Source of the DNA: Bradyrhizobium sp. PSBB068
GTDB taxonomy: Bacteria > Pseudomonadota > Alphaproteobacteria > Rhizobiales > Xanthobacteraceae
NCBI GenBank assembly: GCA_016839165.1
Contig: CP069300.1
Span: forward strand, 5,394,001-5,458,000
DNA: 64,000 nt
Direction: 5' to 3'
Shown here: positions 15,560 to 23,711 of the stretch, piece after piece
Position numbering within the stretch: position 1 is the stretch's first letter
Layout of the letters: each line of letters starts with the position of its first letter
Made by a program: the position numbers and the translations under genes
Notes under the pieces: model-generated
Seen by the model: only the letters and a program-made list of their open reading frames with translations
What the model was told of the DNA's origin: nothing
Databases searched by the model: none

Positions 15560-17863
15560 TCAGTGTTTGCATTTGCCGGGAGGGCACGCCGGCGCGGCGC
15601 GGGCTGGTGCCGCGGGCCTTGGCGGCGGCGCTGCCATCCGCGGCGGCGGTGCTGCGCGTTGCGCCTGCATCGCCGGCCGCGGTGGCGGCGGCGCAGCACG
15701 TGGGGCCGGCGCCGGTGCCGGACGCGGCTGCACGGCTGCGGCACGCGGCGGCGGCGGCGCTGCGGCCCGTGCCGGCGCGGGCCGCGAGACCGGCGGCGGC
15801 GACACCGCGGCATGCGCCGGTGCCGAACGCGCAGCCGGCGTCGTCCGTGCCGGTGCCGCGCGGCTCGCCGGCCCTGCCGCGGTTGCGGGCTTTACGTTTG
15901 CGGTCGGCGCGGTCGTGGCATGCATGAGCTGTTGCTGCCGTCCTGGTTTGCCGGCGGTCGCGGGCGAGGCCGGCGCGTTTGCTGTCGGTGCAACGCCGGG
16001 CTTGGCTGGAGGCGCAGGTTGCGCGTTGGCAGGCGCCATCGCCGTCGCCGGCTTGCCTGGCGCTGGCGCATTCGGCTTCGCCCCGGGTTGCGTAGAGCCG
16101 GGCTGCGCGGCGCCCGGCTGCATGACGCCCGGCTGGGCGGCGCCATGCTGCTGCGTGGCGTTGGCCGGCGCGGTCGCCGACTGCGGCAGCGGCGGTCCAT
16201 TCTTCGCGCCCGGCAAAGTGTGCGCGCCCGGAGCGCCCATCGCGTTCGGCGTGGTGGCGGCGTTGGGCGCCGCGCCAGGGGCTCCCATCGCGCCTTGCGC
16301 CGGCGTCGCGCCTTGCGGACCGCCTGGTTGCACCAGGTTGGCGCGCTGCATCGCGGCGGCCGGCAGTTGCGGAGCCGCCGTGACCGGCGCCCCGCCCATC
16401 GCTGCGGTCACCCCGGCGGCATGGAGCTGCGCCGGCGTGGGGTTGGGATTGTTGATGACGGTGTTGATGACCGTCGTGTTGTGGATGTTGTTGAACACGA
16501 TGTTGTTCTGCGGCGGCACCACATAGGCCGGCGCGGCGACATAGGCCGGCATCGCCACGAAGAACGGCGTCGGCAGCACGAACAGGCCGATCGGCGGCGG
16601 CGGCGGCGGCAGCACGACGAAGTCCGGCGGCGGCGGCGGCAGGAAGAACACCGGCGGCGGCGGCGGCGGCGCGAAGGCGAACACCGGATCGCTGTAGTAG
16701 AGCACCGGACGGTCGACATAGACGATCTCGTCGGGCGGCGGCGGCGGCACGTCGTAATCGATCGCCGCGAACTGCGGCGGCGGCTCCAGCGCGGCCGACA
16801 GATAGGCGAGCCGGCGCCTTGCGTCGTAAGCATGCGGCCCGCGCGGATAACGCCGCAGATACGACCAATACGCGTCGGCCGTGTCGGCGTTGTAGGTGCG
16901 CCGCCAGGTGATCGCCTCGCGCCGCGCCGCCACGATCGCGCGCACCCGCTTGGCCAGCGGATCGGTCGGATAGGCCTGCAGGTAATCCTCATAGCCTTGC
17001 AGCGTGTCGCGCTCCAGCGCCGCCGCATAGGCATCCTGCGCCGGGAAATCGCGGATCGGCTTGGTGCGCAGTCCGGCATCGACCTGCTGCGGCGGCGCAT
17101 CCGGCTTGCGCTCGAAGAACATGAAGGGCGCGTCGACCTTCTGCGCATTCCACGGGATCTCGGCGCCCTTGGTCATTTCGTTGACCCGCAGGCGAACGCG
17201 GTCGAACACCTCGGGCAAGGTCAGGCCGCCGGCGCGAATCATTTCCGCCAGCGCCTGCGCGTAGGGCCCGTAAGGCGGCGCGCCGTCGGGGGCGACGGTG
17301 CCCGGCGCCGAATTGAAGGCGATCAGCATCTTCGGTTCGGGATCGACCAGCGCGAGGCCGCCGGCCAGCGGCTGGCCGTCCTTGGCGAAGGGATTGCTGC
17401 GCGCCGCATCGAGCACGATCACGCCGGCCTTGATCGGCAATGCCGAGAGCAGATGGCTGTAGTCGGAGATGCGGATCGCCTCGACCGGCACGTCGGTGTC
17501 GCGGGCGATCTTGGCGTCGACCGGCACGAAGTAGTTCTCGCCGGTGAGTTGCACGCCGTAGCCGGCGAGGTAGACGAAGGCGACGGCGTTCGGTCCGGCG
17601 TCCTGCACCTTCTGGATGAAGTCGCGGAACGACTTGCGGAGCGTCTCGCTATCGAGATCGCGCGCCCCGATCACGTCGAAGCCGGCGGCCTGCAAGGTCT
17701 GCGCCACCAGTCCGGCGTCGTTTGCGGCGGTCTGCAGCGCGCCGGCCTGGTAGGCGCCGTTGCCGACGACGAGCGCGAGGCGCTTCTCCTGGTCCTCCGC
17801 ATGGACAGGAAGCGCGGCGAACGACACCAGACCGACGATCAAAGCCCACAGAATGCGCGCCAT
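15560..17863 (-). CDS. Exported caspase-fold protein with both catalytic residues replaced (pseudocaspase), proline-rich tail
   Basis: 767 residues. A signal peptide (residues 1-22, LVSFAALPVHAED) is followed by a caspase/peptidase C14 domain at about 27-255: KRLALVVGNGAYQ, NDAGLVAQTLQAAGFDV, NYFVPVDAKI, AFNSAPGTVAPDG, MTKGAEIPWNAQ. In active bacterial homologues the dyad lies in YSGHG and D(A/S)CR. Here these are LAGYG (Tyr102) and DAAR (Ala154), so both His and Cys are lost and proteolysis is not expected. A middle region (about 255-370) has repeat-like helices (DTLQGYEDYLQAYPTDPLAKRV). The rest is low complexity: several polyproline runs, then Gln-Pro-Gly and Ala-Pro repeats ending PPGKCKH. 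It is the first gene of the DUF1800-DUF1501 operon. A scaffold or binding role in the periplasm is an inference. Confidence 0.88.
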   Translation of the reverse strand: MARILWALIVGLVSFAALPVHAEDQEKRLALVVGNGAYQAGALQTAANDAGLVAQTLQAAGFDVIGARDLDSETLRKSFRDFIQKVQDAGPNAVAFVYLAGYGVQLTGENYFVPVDAKIARDTDVPVEAIRISDYSHLLSALPIKAGVIVLDAARSNPFAKDGQPLAGGLALVDPEPKMLIAFNSAPGTVAPDGAPPYGPYAQALAEMIRAGGLTLPEVFDRVRLRVNEMTKGAEIPWNAQKVDAPFMFFERKPDAPPQQVDAGLRTKPIRDFPAQDAYAAALERDTLQGYEDYLQAYPTDPLAKRVRAIVAARREAITWRRTYNADTADAYWSYLRRYPRGPHAYDARRRLAYLSAALEPPPQFAAIDYDVPPPPPDEIVYVDRPVLYYSDPVFAFAPPPPPPVFFLPPPPPDFVVLPPPPPPIGLFVLPTPFFVAMPAYVAAPAYVVPPQNNIVFNNIHNTTVINTVINNPNPTPAQLHAAGVTAAMGGAPVTAAPQLPAAAMQRANLVQPGGPQGATPAQGAMGAPGAAPNAATTPNAMGAPGAHTLPGAKNGPPLPQSATAPANATQQHGAAQPGVMQPGAAQPGSTQPGAKPNAPAPGKPATAMAPANAQPAPPAKPGVAPTANAPASPATAGKPGRQQQLMHATTAPTANVKPATAAGPASRAAPARTTPAARSAPAHAAVSPPPVSRPAPARAAAPPPPRAAAVQPRPAPAPAPRAAPPPPRPAMQAQRAAPPPRMAAPPPRPAAPARAAPACPPGKCKH

Positions 17864-18058
17864 AGTGGTCGTCCCTTTTCTTCTCGAGAGTTGGCGTAAC
17901 GGATGGAAAGGCTACTTCCGTGAATGCGCGCTGAACAGGATTGCGGCAATTGTGGCAATCCTTGGTCTGAGCCGCCCGCGGCGCCCGGATCCGGCTTCCC
18001 CGGCCGGCGCCGGTCGGCGATATTGTGCAGATAAAACAAGGCAAAAAAGGAGCACCCG

Positions 18059-18730
18059 ATGCCAATCGCCGGACAAGGCATGCTGCTGACCTCGATGGAT
18101 ATCGACAGCTTACACGAAGCTGAATTCAACCGCTGGTACGACCGCGAGCATCTCGAAGAACGTGTCGCGATCGAGGGATTCGAGGAGGCCCGCCGCTACG
18201 TCGCCCATGACGGCAAGCCGAAATATCTCAGCCTCTACTCCACCACCACCTTCGAGGTGCTTGAGAGCCCGGCCTACCGCAAGGCGCTCGCCAACCAGAC
18301 CGACTGGTCGAAGACCAACATCGCGCGCTTCCAGAACATGATCCGCGGGGTGGCGCGCATCACCATCAGCCGCGGCGTCGGCCGAGGCGCCGCGCTCGGC
18401 ATCATCCGCCTCCGCCCGCCGGCCGAAGGAGCGGACCGGCTCCGCGCTGCATTGCGGGAGCAACTCGATCCCGCCGCGCGTGATGGCATCATCTCGATGC
18501 ATCTCCTGGAGAACGATCCCGTGCTGTCGAAGCCGCTGACGCCGGACGCTGGCAAAGCCGATCCCGGCGCCGGTGACTGGTTCGTCTTGATCGACGCCAC
18601 CGACGTCGGCGCAGTCCCTGCGGCCGCGGCCGTCATCACGGGCAACGCAGCCTTGAAACCGATGGTGGTCACCAGCGGCGTCTATCGATTGCTGTGGGAT
18701 ATCGTGAAGAGCGATCTTCCGCGCGGCTAG
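18059..18730 (+). CDS. Conserved protein of unknown function, tandem alpha/beta-barrel-like domains
   Basis: 223 residues, no signal peptide. AAAAGGAG lies 6 bases before the start. The pattern MLLTSMDIDSLHEAEFNRWYDREHLEER with ARRYVAHDGKPKYLSLYSTTTFEVLESPAYRKAL resembles dimeric alpha/beta-barrel (EthD/DUF4286-like) proteins. A second half (GAALGIIRLRPP to the end) looks like a related repeat. Such folds include small monooxygenases and heme or substrate-binding proteins, but I see no decisive catalytic residues. It is divergent from the pseudocaspase gene (195-base gap) and not closely linked to the oxidoreductase operon downstream. Confidence 0.7.
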   Translation: MPIAGQGMLLTSMDIDSLHEAEFNRWYDREHLEERVAIEGFEEARRYVAHDGKPKYLSLYSTTTFEVLESPAYRKALANQTDWSKTNIARFQNMIRGVARITISRGVGRGAALGIIRLRPPAEGADRLRAALREQLDPAARDGIISMHLLENDPVLSKPLTPDAGKADPGAGDWFVLIDATDVGAVPAAAAVITGNAALKPMVVTSGVYRLLWDIVKSDLPRG

Positions 18731-18971
18731 CAACGCAGATTGGCGGTGCGCACATGCTGCACCGCCACATAACGCAATCGAGATTAACGCTACACGCGCA
18801 TCAGCCGCGCGAAAGCAGATGATCGGACAATTTAGCCTTTGCCTTCTCTGGAACGGCTCTAATAAGATAAACCTATGATCCAATTCAAAAACCGGAACAA
18901 CGCCACGTGAGCGTTCGTCGTCAACGATAAGGCCGCGCGGTCAGGCATTTTTGCGCGGGTCAAAGGTAGGA

Positions 18972-20771
18972 ATGAAACCGACTGATATCTCGGCGCCGGA
19001 TTACTTTCATAAAGTAGTCGATTGCCAATGGGCCTGTCCCGCACACACCCCCGTTCCCGAGTACATCCGGTTGATTGCTGAGGGGCGTTACAGCGACGCC
19101 TACATGATCAATTGGAAGTCCAACGTGTTCCCCGGGATTCTCGGGCGCACCTGTGACCGTCCATGCGAGCCGGCGTGCCGCCGCGGCCGGGTCGAGGACA
19201 ATCCGGTCGCGATCTGCCGCCTGAAGCGCGTCGCCGCCGACTTCAAGGACGACATCAAGCATCGGCTGCCGAAGCCGGGGCCGAAGAACGGCAAGCGCAT
19301 CGCGCTGGTCGGCGGCGGCCCTGCTTCGCTTGCCGTGGCGCGCGATCTCGCGCCGCTCGGCTATCACTGCACCGTGTTCGACGGCGATCCCAAGGCCGGC
19401 GGCATGATGCGCAGCCAGATTCCGAAATTCCGCCTGCCCGACAGCGTGATCGACGAGGAGACCGACTACGTCCTCAACCTCGGCGTCGAGTTCAAGGGCG
19501 GCCAGCGCGTCGACAGCCTGAAGCAACTGCTCTCCGAGAACTACGACGCGATCTTCGTCGGAAGCGGCGCGCCGCGCGGCCGCGAGCTCGACATTCCCGG
19601 CCGCAAGGAAGCCGGCGCCAACATCCATATCGGCATCGAGTGGCTCGCCAACGTCTCGTTCGGCCATGTCGAAAAGATCGGCCGCCGCGTCATCGTGCTC
19701 GGCGGCGGCAACACCGCGATGGATTGCTGCCGCACCGCGCGCCGGCTCGGCGGCGAGGCCGTCAAGGTGGTCGTCCGCTCCGGCTTCGAGGAGATGAAGG
19801 CCTCGCCGTGGGAGAAGGAAGACGCCATCCACGAGGACATCCCGATCCTCAACTACATGGTGCCGGTGGCATTCAAGCATGTCGCCGGCAAGCTGATCGG
19901 CGTCACCTTCCAGAAGGTCCGGGCCGAATACGACGACAAGGGCCGGCGCAATCTGGTGCCCTCGGGCGAGCCGGACGAGACCATCCCCTGCGACGATGTG
20001 CTCGTTGCGGTCGGCCAAGAGAACGCGTTCCCCTGGATCGAAGCCGATTGCGGCATCGAATTCGACAAGTGGCACATGCCGAAGGTCGACCCCAAGACGT
20101 TCGTCTCGACCAATCCGAAGGTGTTCTTCGGCGGCGACGCGGCGTTCGGGCCGAAGAACATCATCTGGGCGGTGGCGCACGGCCATGACGCCGCGCTGTC
20201 GATCCACAAGATGCTGTCCGGCGAGGACATCAACGAGCGTCCGCTGCCCGAGGTGCACGTCTCCTCGCAGAAGATGGGCATCCACGAGTGGAGCTACGAC
20301 AACGACATCTCCGCCGACAAGCGCTTCAAGGTGCCGCATCGCGACAAGGTGGTGGCGCTGAAGGACATCCGCGCCGAAGTCGAGCTCGGTTACGACCTCA
20401 AGCTCGCGCTCGGCGAGGCGCAGCGCTGCCTGAATTGCGACGTGCAGACGGTATTCTCCGCGCCGCTCTGCATCGAATGCGACGCCTGCGTCGACATCTG
20501 CCCGATGGACTGCATCAGCTTCACCGAGAACGGCGAAGAGGATGATTTGCGGCAACGGCTGAAGGCCCCTTCGCCGCATCACGACCAGGCGCTGTACGTT
20601 TCCGGTGACCTGAAGACCGGCCGCGTGATGGTGAAGGACGAAGACGTCTGCCTGCATTGCGGACTGTGTGCCGAGCGCTGCCCGACCGGCGCCTGGGACA
20701 TGCAGAAGTACCTCATCGATATGGCTCAAGCGGGATCAACATGTCAGTCCAAAGCCCGATCAGCAGCGTAA
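18972..20771 (+). CDS. GltD-like FAD/Fe-S oxidoreductase subunit of a 2-oxoacid oxidoreductase
   Basis: About 599 residues from ATG 18972 (AAAGG upstream). The N terminus has the GltD-type Fe-S Cys set (CQWACPAHTPV, GRTCDRPCEPACRRG). Then come an FAD-binding segment (IALVGGGPASLAVARDLAPLG) and an NAD(P)-binding segment (RVIVLGGGNTAMDCCRTARRLG). The C terminus has two [4Fe-4S] motifs, CIECDACVDICP and CLHCGLCAERCP. It is predicted to pass electrons between NAD(P)H and ferredoxin-type clusters. The next two genes encode a 2-oxoacid oxidoreductase. The Azoarcus evansii 2-oxoglutarate:NADP+ oxidoreductase has a similar flavoprotein third subunit, so this is probably its counterpart (KorC-like). 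It overlaps the next gene by 31 bases. Confidence 0.88.
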   Translation: MKPTDISAPDYFHKVVDCQWACPAHTPVPEYIRLIAEGRYSDAYMINWKSNVFPGILGRTCDRPCEPACRRGRVEDNPVAICRLKRVAADFKDDIKHRLPKPGPKNGKRIALVGGGPASLAVARDLAPLGYHCTVFDGDPKAGGMMRSQIPKFRLPDSVIDEETDYVLNLGVEFKGGQRVDSLKQLLSENYDAIFVGSGAPRGRELDIPGRKEAGANIHIGIEWLANVSFGHVEKIGRRVIVLGGGNTAMDCCRTARRLGGEAVKVVVRSGFEEMKASPWEKEDAIHEDIPILNYMVPVAFKHVAGKLIGVTFQKVRAEYDDKGRRNLVPSGEPDETIPCDDVLVAVGQENAFPWIEADCGIEFDKWHMPKVDPKTFVSTNPKVFFGGDAAFGPKNIIWAVAHGHDAALSIHKMLSGEDINERPLPEVHVSSQKMGIHEWSYDNDISADKRFKVPHRDKVVALKDIRAEVELGYDLKLALGEAQRCLNCDVQTVFSAPLCIECDACVDICPMDCISFTENGEEDDLRQRLKAPSPHHDQALYVSGDLKTGRVMVKDEDVCLHCGLCAERCPTGAWDMQKYLIDMAQAGSTCQSKARSAA

Positions 20772-22588
20772 ACGACTTCGTCGTCCGCTTCGCCAACGTC
20801 AACGGTTCGGGCTCGGCTTCCGCGAACGAACTGTTCGCGCGTTCGATCCTGCGTCACGGCGTGCCGGTCTCGCCACGCAACATCTTCCCGTCCAACATCC
20901 AAGGCCTGCCGACCTGGTATGAGGTGCGCGTCACCGAGGACGGCCATCTCGGTGCCCGCGGCGGCGTCGACATGATGGTGGCGATGAATCCGCAGACCTG
21001 GGACAAGGACGTCGCCTCGATCGAGCCCGGCGGCTATCTGTTCTACGATTCGACCAAGCCGATGCCGTCGTCGAAATTCCGCGAGGACATCACGGTCATC
21101 GGCGTGCCGCTGACCGCGATCACCAACTCGACCTACACCGATCCTCGGCAGCGCCAGCTGTTCAAGAACATCATCTATCTCGGCGCGCTCTGCGCCCTGC
21201 TCGACCTCGATCCCAAGGTGGTCGAGCAGCTGATCGGCGAGCAGTACAAGGGCAAGGAGAAGCTGCTCTCCTCCAACGTCCATGCGCTGCATCTCGGCCG
21301 CGACTGGGCGCTGCAGAACCTGAAATGCCCGCTCGGGCTGCGGGTGAAGAAATCCGACAAGGTCGGCGACCGCATCTTCATCGAAGGCAACAGCGCCGCC
21401 GCGCTCGGCGCCGTCTATGGCGGCGCCACCGTGTGCGCCTGGTATCCGATCACGCCGTCATCGTCGGTGGCGGAAGCCTTCACCAGCCACTGCAAGAAGT
21501 ATCGCCACGATCCCGAGACCGGCAAGGCGAAATACGCCATCGTGCAGGGCGAGGACGAGCTCGCCTCGATCGGCATCGTGATCGGCGCCTCCTGGAACGG
21601 GGCGCGGGCCTTCACCGCGACCTCGGGTCCGGGCATCTCGCTGATGACCGAATTCATCGGCCTGTCCTATTTCGCCGAGATCCCGGCCGTGATCATGAAC
21701 ATCCAGCGCGCCGGCCCCTCGACCGGCATGCCGACCCGCACCCAGCAATGCGACGTGATCGCCTGCGCCTATGCCTCGCACGGCGACACCAAGCACGTGC
21801 TGCTGTTCCCGGAAGATCCGGCCGAGGCGTTCGAATTCGCCGCCGCCGCATTCGACCTCGCCGAGCGGCTGCAGACCACGATCTTCCTGATGCTCGATCT
21901 CGACATCGGCATGAATCACCGGCTGTGCCGCCCGCTGAAGTGGGACGATGCGAAGCAATATGACCGCGGCAAGGTGATGACCGCGGAGATGCTCGAGGAA
22001 GGCCGCGACTTCGGCCGCTATCTCGACGTCGACGGCGACGGCATCCCCTATCGCACCTATCCCGGCACCCATCCGACCAAGGGCTCCTATTTCACCCGCG
22101 GCACCTCGCGCGACCGCTATGCGCGCTATTCCGAGGAAGGCGCCGTCTACGCCGACAACATGCAGCGCCTGGTGCGCAAGTTCGAGACCGCGCAGGACAT
22201 GGTGCCGCGGCCGCTGCAGGCCAACGCGGCCAAGCCGACCAAATACGGCGTGCTGTATTTCGGCTCGACCTCGCCGGCGATGGACGAGGCGATCGGGATA
22301 CTGGAGGCGCGCGGCCATCAGCTCGACCGCATGCGCATCCGCGCCTTCCCGTTCCACTCCAGCGTCGCGAGCTTCATCGCCGACCACGACTTCGTCTATG
22401 TGGTCGAGCAGAACCGCGACGCGCAGCTGCGTCAGCTGATCGTCAACGAGAACGGCATCGACCCCGTCAGGCTGGTGCCGATCCTGCACTATGACGGCAC
22501 GCCGATCACCGCACGCTTCATCGCCAACGCGATCGGCGACCACCAGGACCACCTCAAGGTGACCCCTCTCCGCAAGGCCGTGACATGA
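20741..22588 (+). CDS. korA: 2-oxoacid:acceptor oxidoreductase, fused gamma-alpha subunit
   Basis: 615 residues from ATG 20741, which lies inside the end of the flavoprotein gene and gives the natural N terminus MSVQSPISSVNDFVVRFANV. The first ~190 residues form the gamma-type domain (NGSGSASANELFARSILRHG). The remainder is the alpha domain: EGNSAAALGAVYGGATVCAWYPITP and the pyrimidine-binding region ATSGPGISLMTEFIGL. With the beta subunit it should oxidatively decarboxylate a 2-oxoacid to acyl-CoA; 2-oxoglutarate is the likeliest substrate by analogy, but pyruvate or branched oxoacids cannot be excluded from sequence. A 4-base ATGA overlap couples it to korB. Confidence 0.88.
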   Translation: MSVQSPISSVNDFVVRFANVNGSGSASANELFARSILRHGVPVSPRNIFPSNIQGLPTWYEVRVTEDGHLGARGGVDMMVAMNPQTWDKDVASIEPGGYLFYDSTKPMPSSKFREDITVIGVPLTAITNSTYTDPRQRQLFKNIIYLGALCALLDLDPKVVEQLIGEQYKGKEKLLSSNVHALHLGRDWALQNLKCPLGLRVKKSDKVGDRIFIEGNSAAALGAVYGGATVCAWYPITPSSSVAEAFTSHCKKYRHDPETGKAKYAIVQGEDELASIGIVIGASWNGARAFTATSGPGISLMTEFIGLSYFAEIPAVIMNIQRAGPSTGMPTRTQQCDVIACAYASHGDTKHVLLFPEDPAEAFEFAAAAFDLAERLQTTIFLMLDLDIGMNHRLCRPLKWDDAKQYDRGKVMTAEMLEEGRDFGRYLDVDGDGIPYRTYPGTHPTKGSYFTRGTSRDRYARYSEEGAVYADNMQRLVRKFETAQDMVPRPLQANAAKPTKYGVLYFGSTSPAMDEAIGILEARGHQLDRMRIRAFPFHSSVASFIADHDFVYVVEQNRDAQLRQLIVNENGIDPVRLVPILHYDGTPITARFIANAIGDHQDHLKVTPLRKAVT

Positions 22589-23640
22589 CCTACATTGCAA
22601 AGCCGAAGTTTCATCACCCCGGCCTGAAGAAGAACGAGCTGGGCTATACCCATCGCGACTACGAGGGCAAGATCTCGACGCTGTGCGCCGGCTGCGGCCA
22701 CGATTCGATCACCGCCTCGATCATCGAGGCCTGCTACGAGCTCTCGATCGAGCCGCACCGGGTGGCGAAGATTTCCGGCATCGGCTGCTCGTCGAAGACC
22801 CCGGACTATTTCCTCGGCAATTCGCACGGCTTCAACTCGGTGCACGGCCGCATGCCGTCGGTGCTAACCGGCGCCAACCTCGCCAACCGCGACCTGATCT
22901 ATCTCGGCGTCTCCGGCGACGGCGACAGCGCATCGATCGGCTTCGGCCAGTTCGCGCATTCGATCCGGCGCGCGGTCAACATGACCTATATCGTCGAGAA
23001 CAACGGAGTGTATGGCCTGACCAAGGGCCAGTTCTCGGCGACCGCCGACCGCGGCTCGAAGTCCAAGAAGGGCGTCACCAACACCGACAATGCGATCGAC
23101 CTGGTTGCGATCGCATTGCAGCTCGGGGCCACCTTCGTGGCGCGCAGCTTCTCGGGCGACAAGACGCAATTGGTGCCGCTGATCGCGGCCGCGATCCGCC
23201 ACAAGGGCGCGTCCTTCATCGACGTGATCAGCCCCTGCATCGCCTTCAACAATCACGCCGGCTCGACCAAGAGCTTCGACTATGTCCGCGAGCACAATGA
23301 TGCGGTGAACCGGCTCGACGTGCTGGTCGGCCGCGAGCCGATCAGCGTCGATTACGCGCCCGGCACCGTGCAGGTGGTCGAGCAGCATGACGGTTCGCGC
23401 CTCGCGCTGCGCAAACTCGACGCCGACTACGATCCGCATGATCGGCTCGGCGCGATGACCTTCCTGCAGAAGCATGCGGCCAAGGGCCAGATCGTCACCG
23501 GCCTGCTCTACGTCGATCCGGACGCCGAGGATCTGCACACCCATCTCGACACCGTCGAGACGCCGCTCAACGCAATGGATGAGCAGGCGCTGTGCCCCGG
23601 CTCGGCCGTGCTGGACAAGATCAACGCCAGCCTACGGTAA
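22585..23640 (+). CDS. korB: 2-oxoacid:acceptor oxidoreductase, beta (TPP-binding) subunit
   Basis: 351 residues. Thiamine diphosphate site: VSGDGDSASIGFGQF (GDG) through IVENNGVYGLTKGQFS. Cys residues for the subunit [4Fe-4S] cluster are visible in STLCAGCGHDS, SGIGCSSKT and SPCIAFNNH. Typical length for the family is about 280-350. It starts inside the korA stop (ATGA). This is the last gene of the operon; the next element is a REP sequence split by an insertion sequence. Confidence 0.9.
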   Translation: MTYIAKPKFHHPGLKKNELGYTHRDYEGKISTLCAGCGHDSITASIIEACYELSIEPHRVAKISGIGCSSKTPDYFLGNSHGFNSVHGRMPSVLTGANLANRDLIYLGVSGDGDSASIGFGQFAHSIRRAVNMTYIVENNGVYGLTKGQFSATADRGSKSKKGVTNTDNAIDLVAIALQLGATFVARSFSGDKTQLVPLIAAAIRHKGASFIDVISPCIAFNNHAGSTKSFDYVREHNDAVNRLDVLVGREPISVDYAPGTVQVVEQHDGSRLALRKLDADYDPHDRLGAMTFLQKHAAKGQIVTGLLYVDPDAEDLHTHLDTVETPLNAMDEQALCPGSAVLDKINASLR

Positions 23641-23693
23641 GCGCTCATTCTCGCCGTCATAATGAGGCGGCAAGGATGTACAACAAACTCCGT

Positions 23694-23711
23694 GTCGTCC
23701 CTGCGAACGCA
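23694..23711. repeat. Left half of a REP-like palindrome interrupted by the IS
   Basis: GTCGTCCCTGCGAACGCA ends in the 10-base duplicated target TGCGAACGCA (23702-23711). Joined to 25190 onward it would restore GTCCCTGCGAACGCAGGGAC, a near-perfect hairpin, so the IS sits at the loop. Confidence 0.85.

Noticed and set aside
16560..16760. GGC-rich stretch as a tandem repeat or CRISPR-like array
   Set aside because: It is coding sequence for polyproline. There are no regular spacers.
14828..17899. A 1023-codon open frame on the plus strand
   Set aside because: It lies antisense to the DUF1800 and pseudocaspase genes and is Arg-rich low complexity from the GGC repeats. High GC produces such mirror frames.
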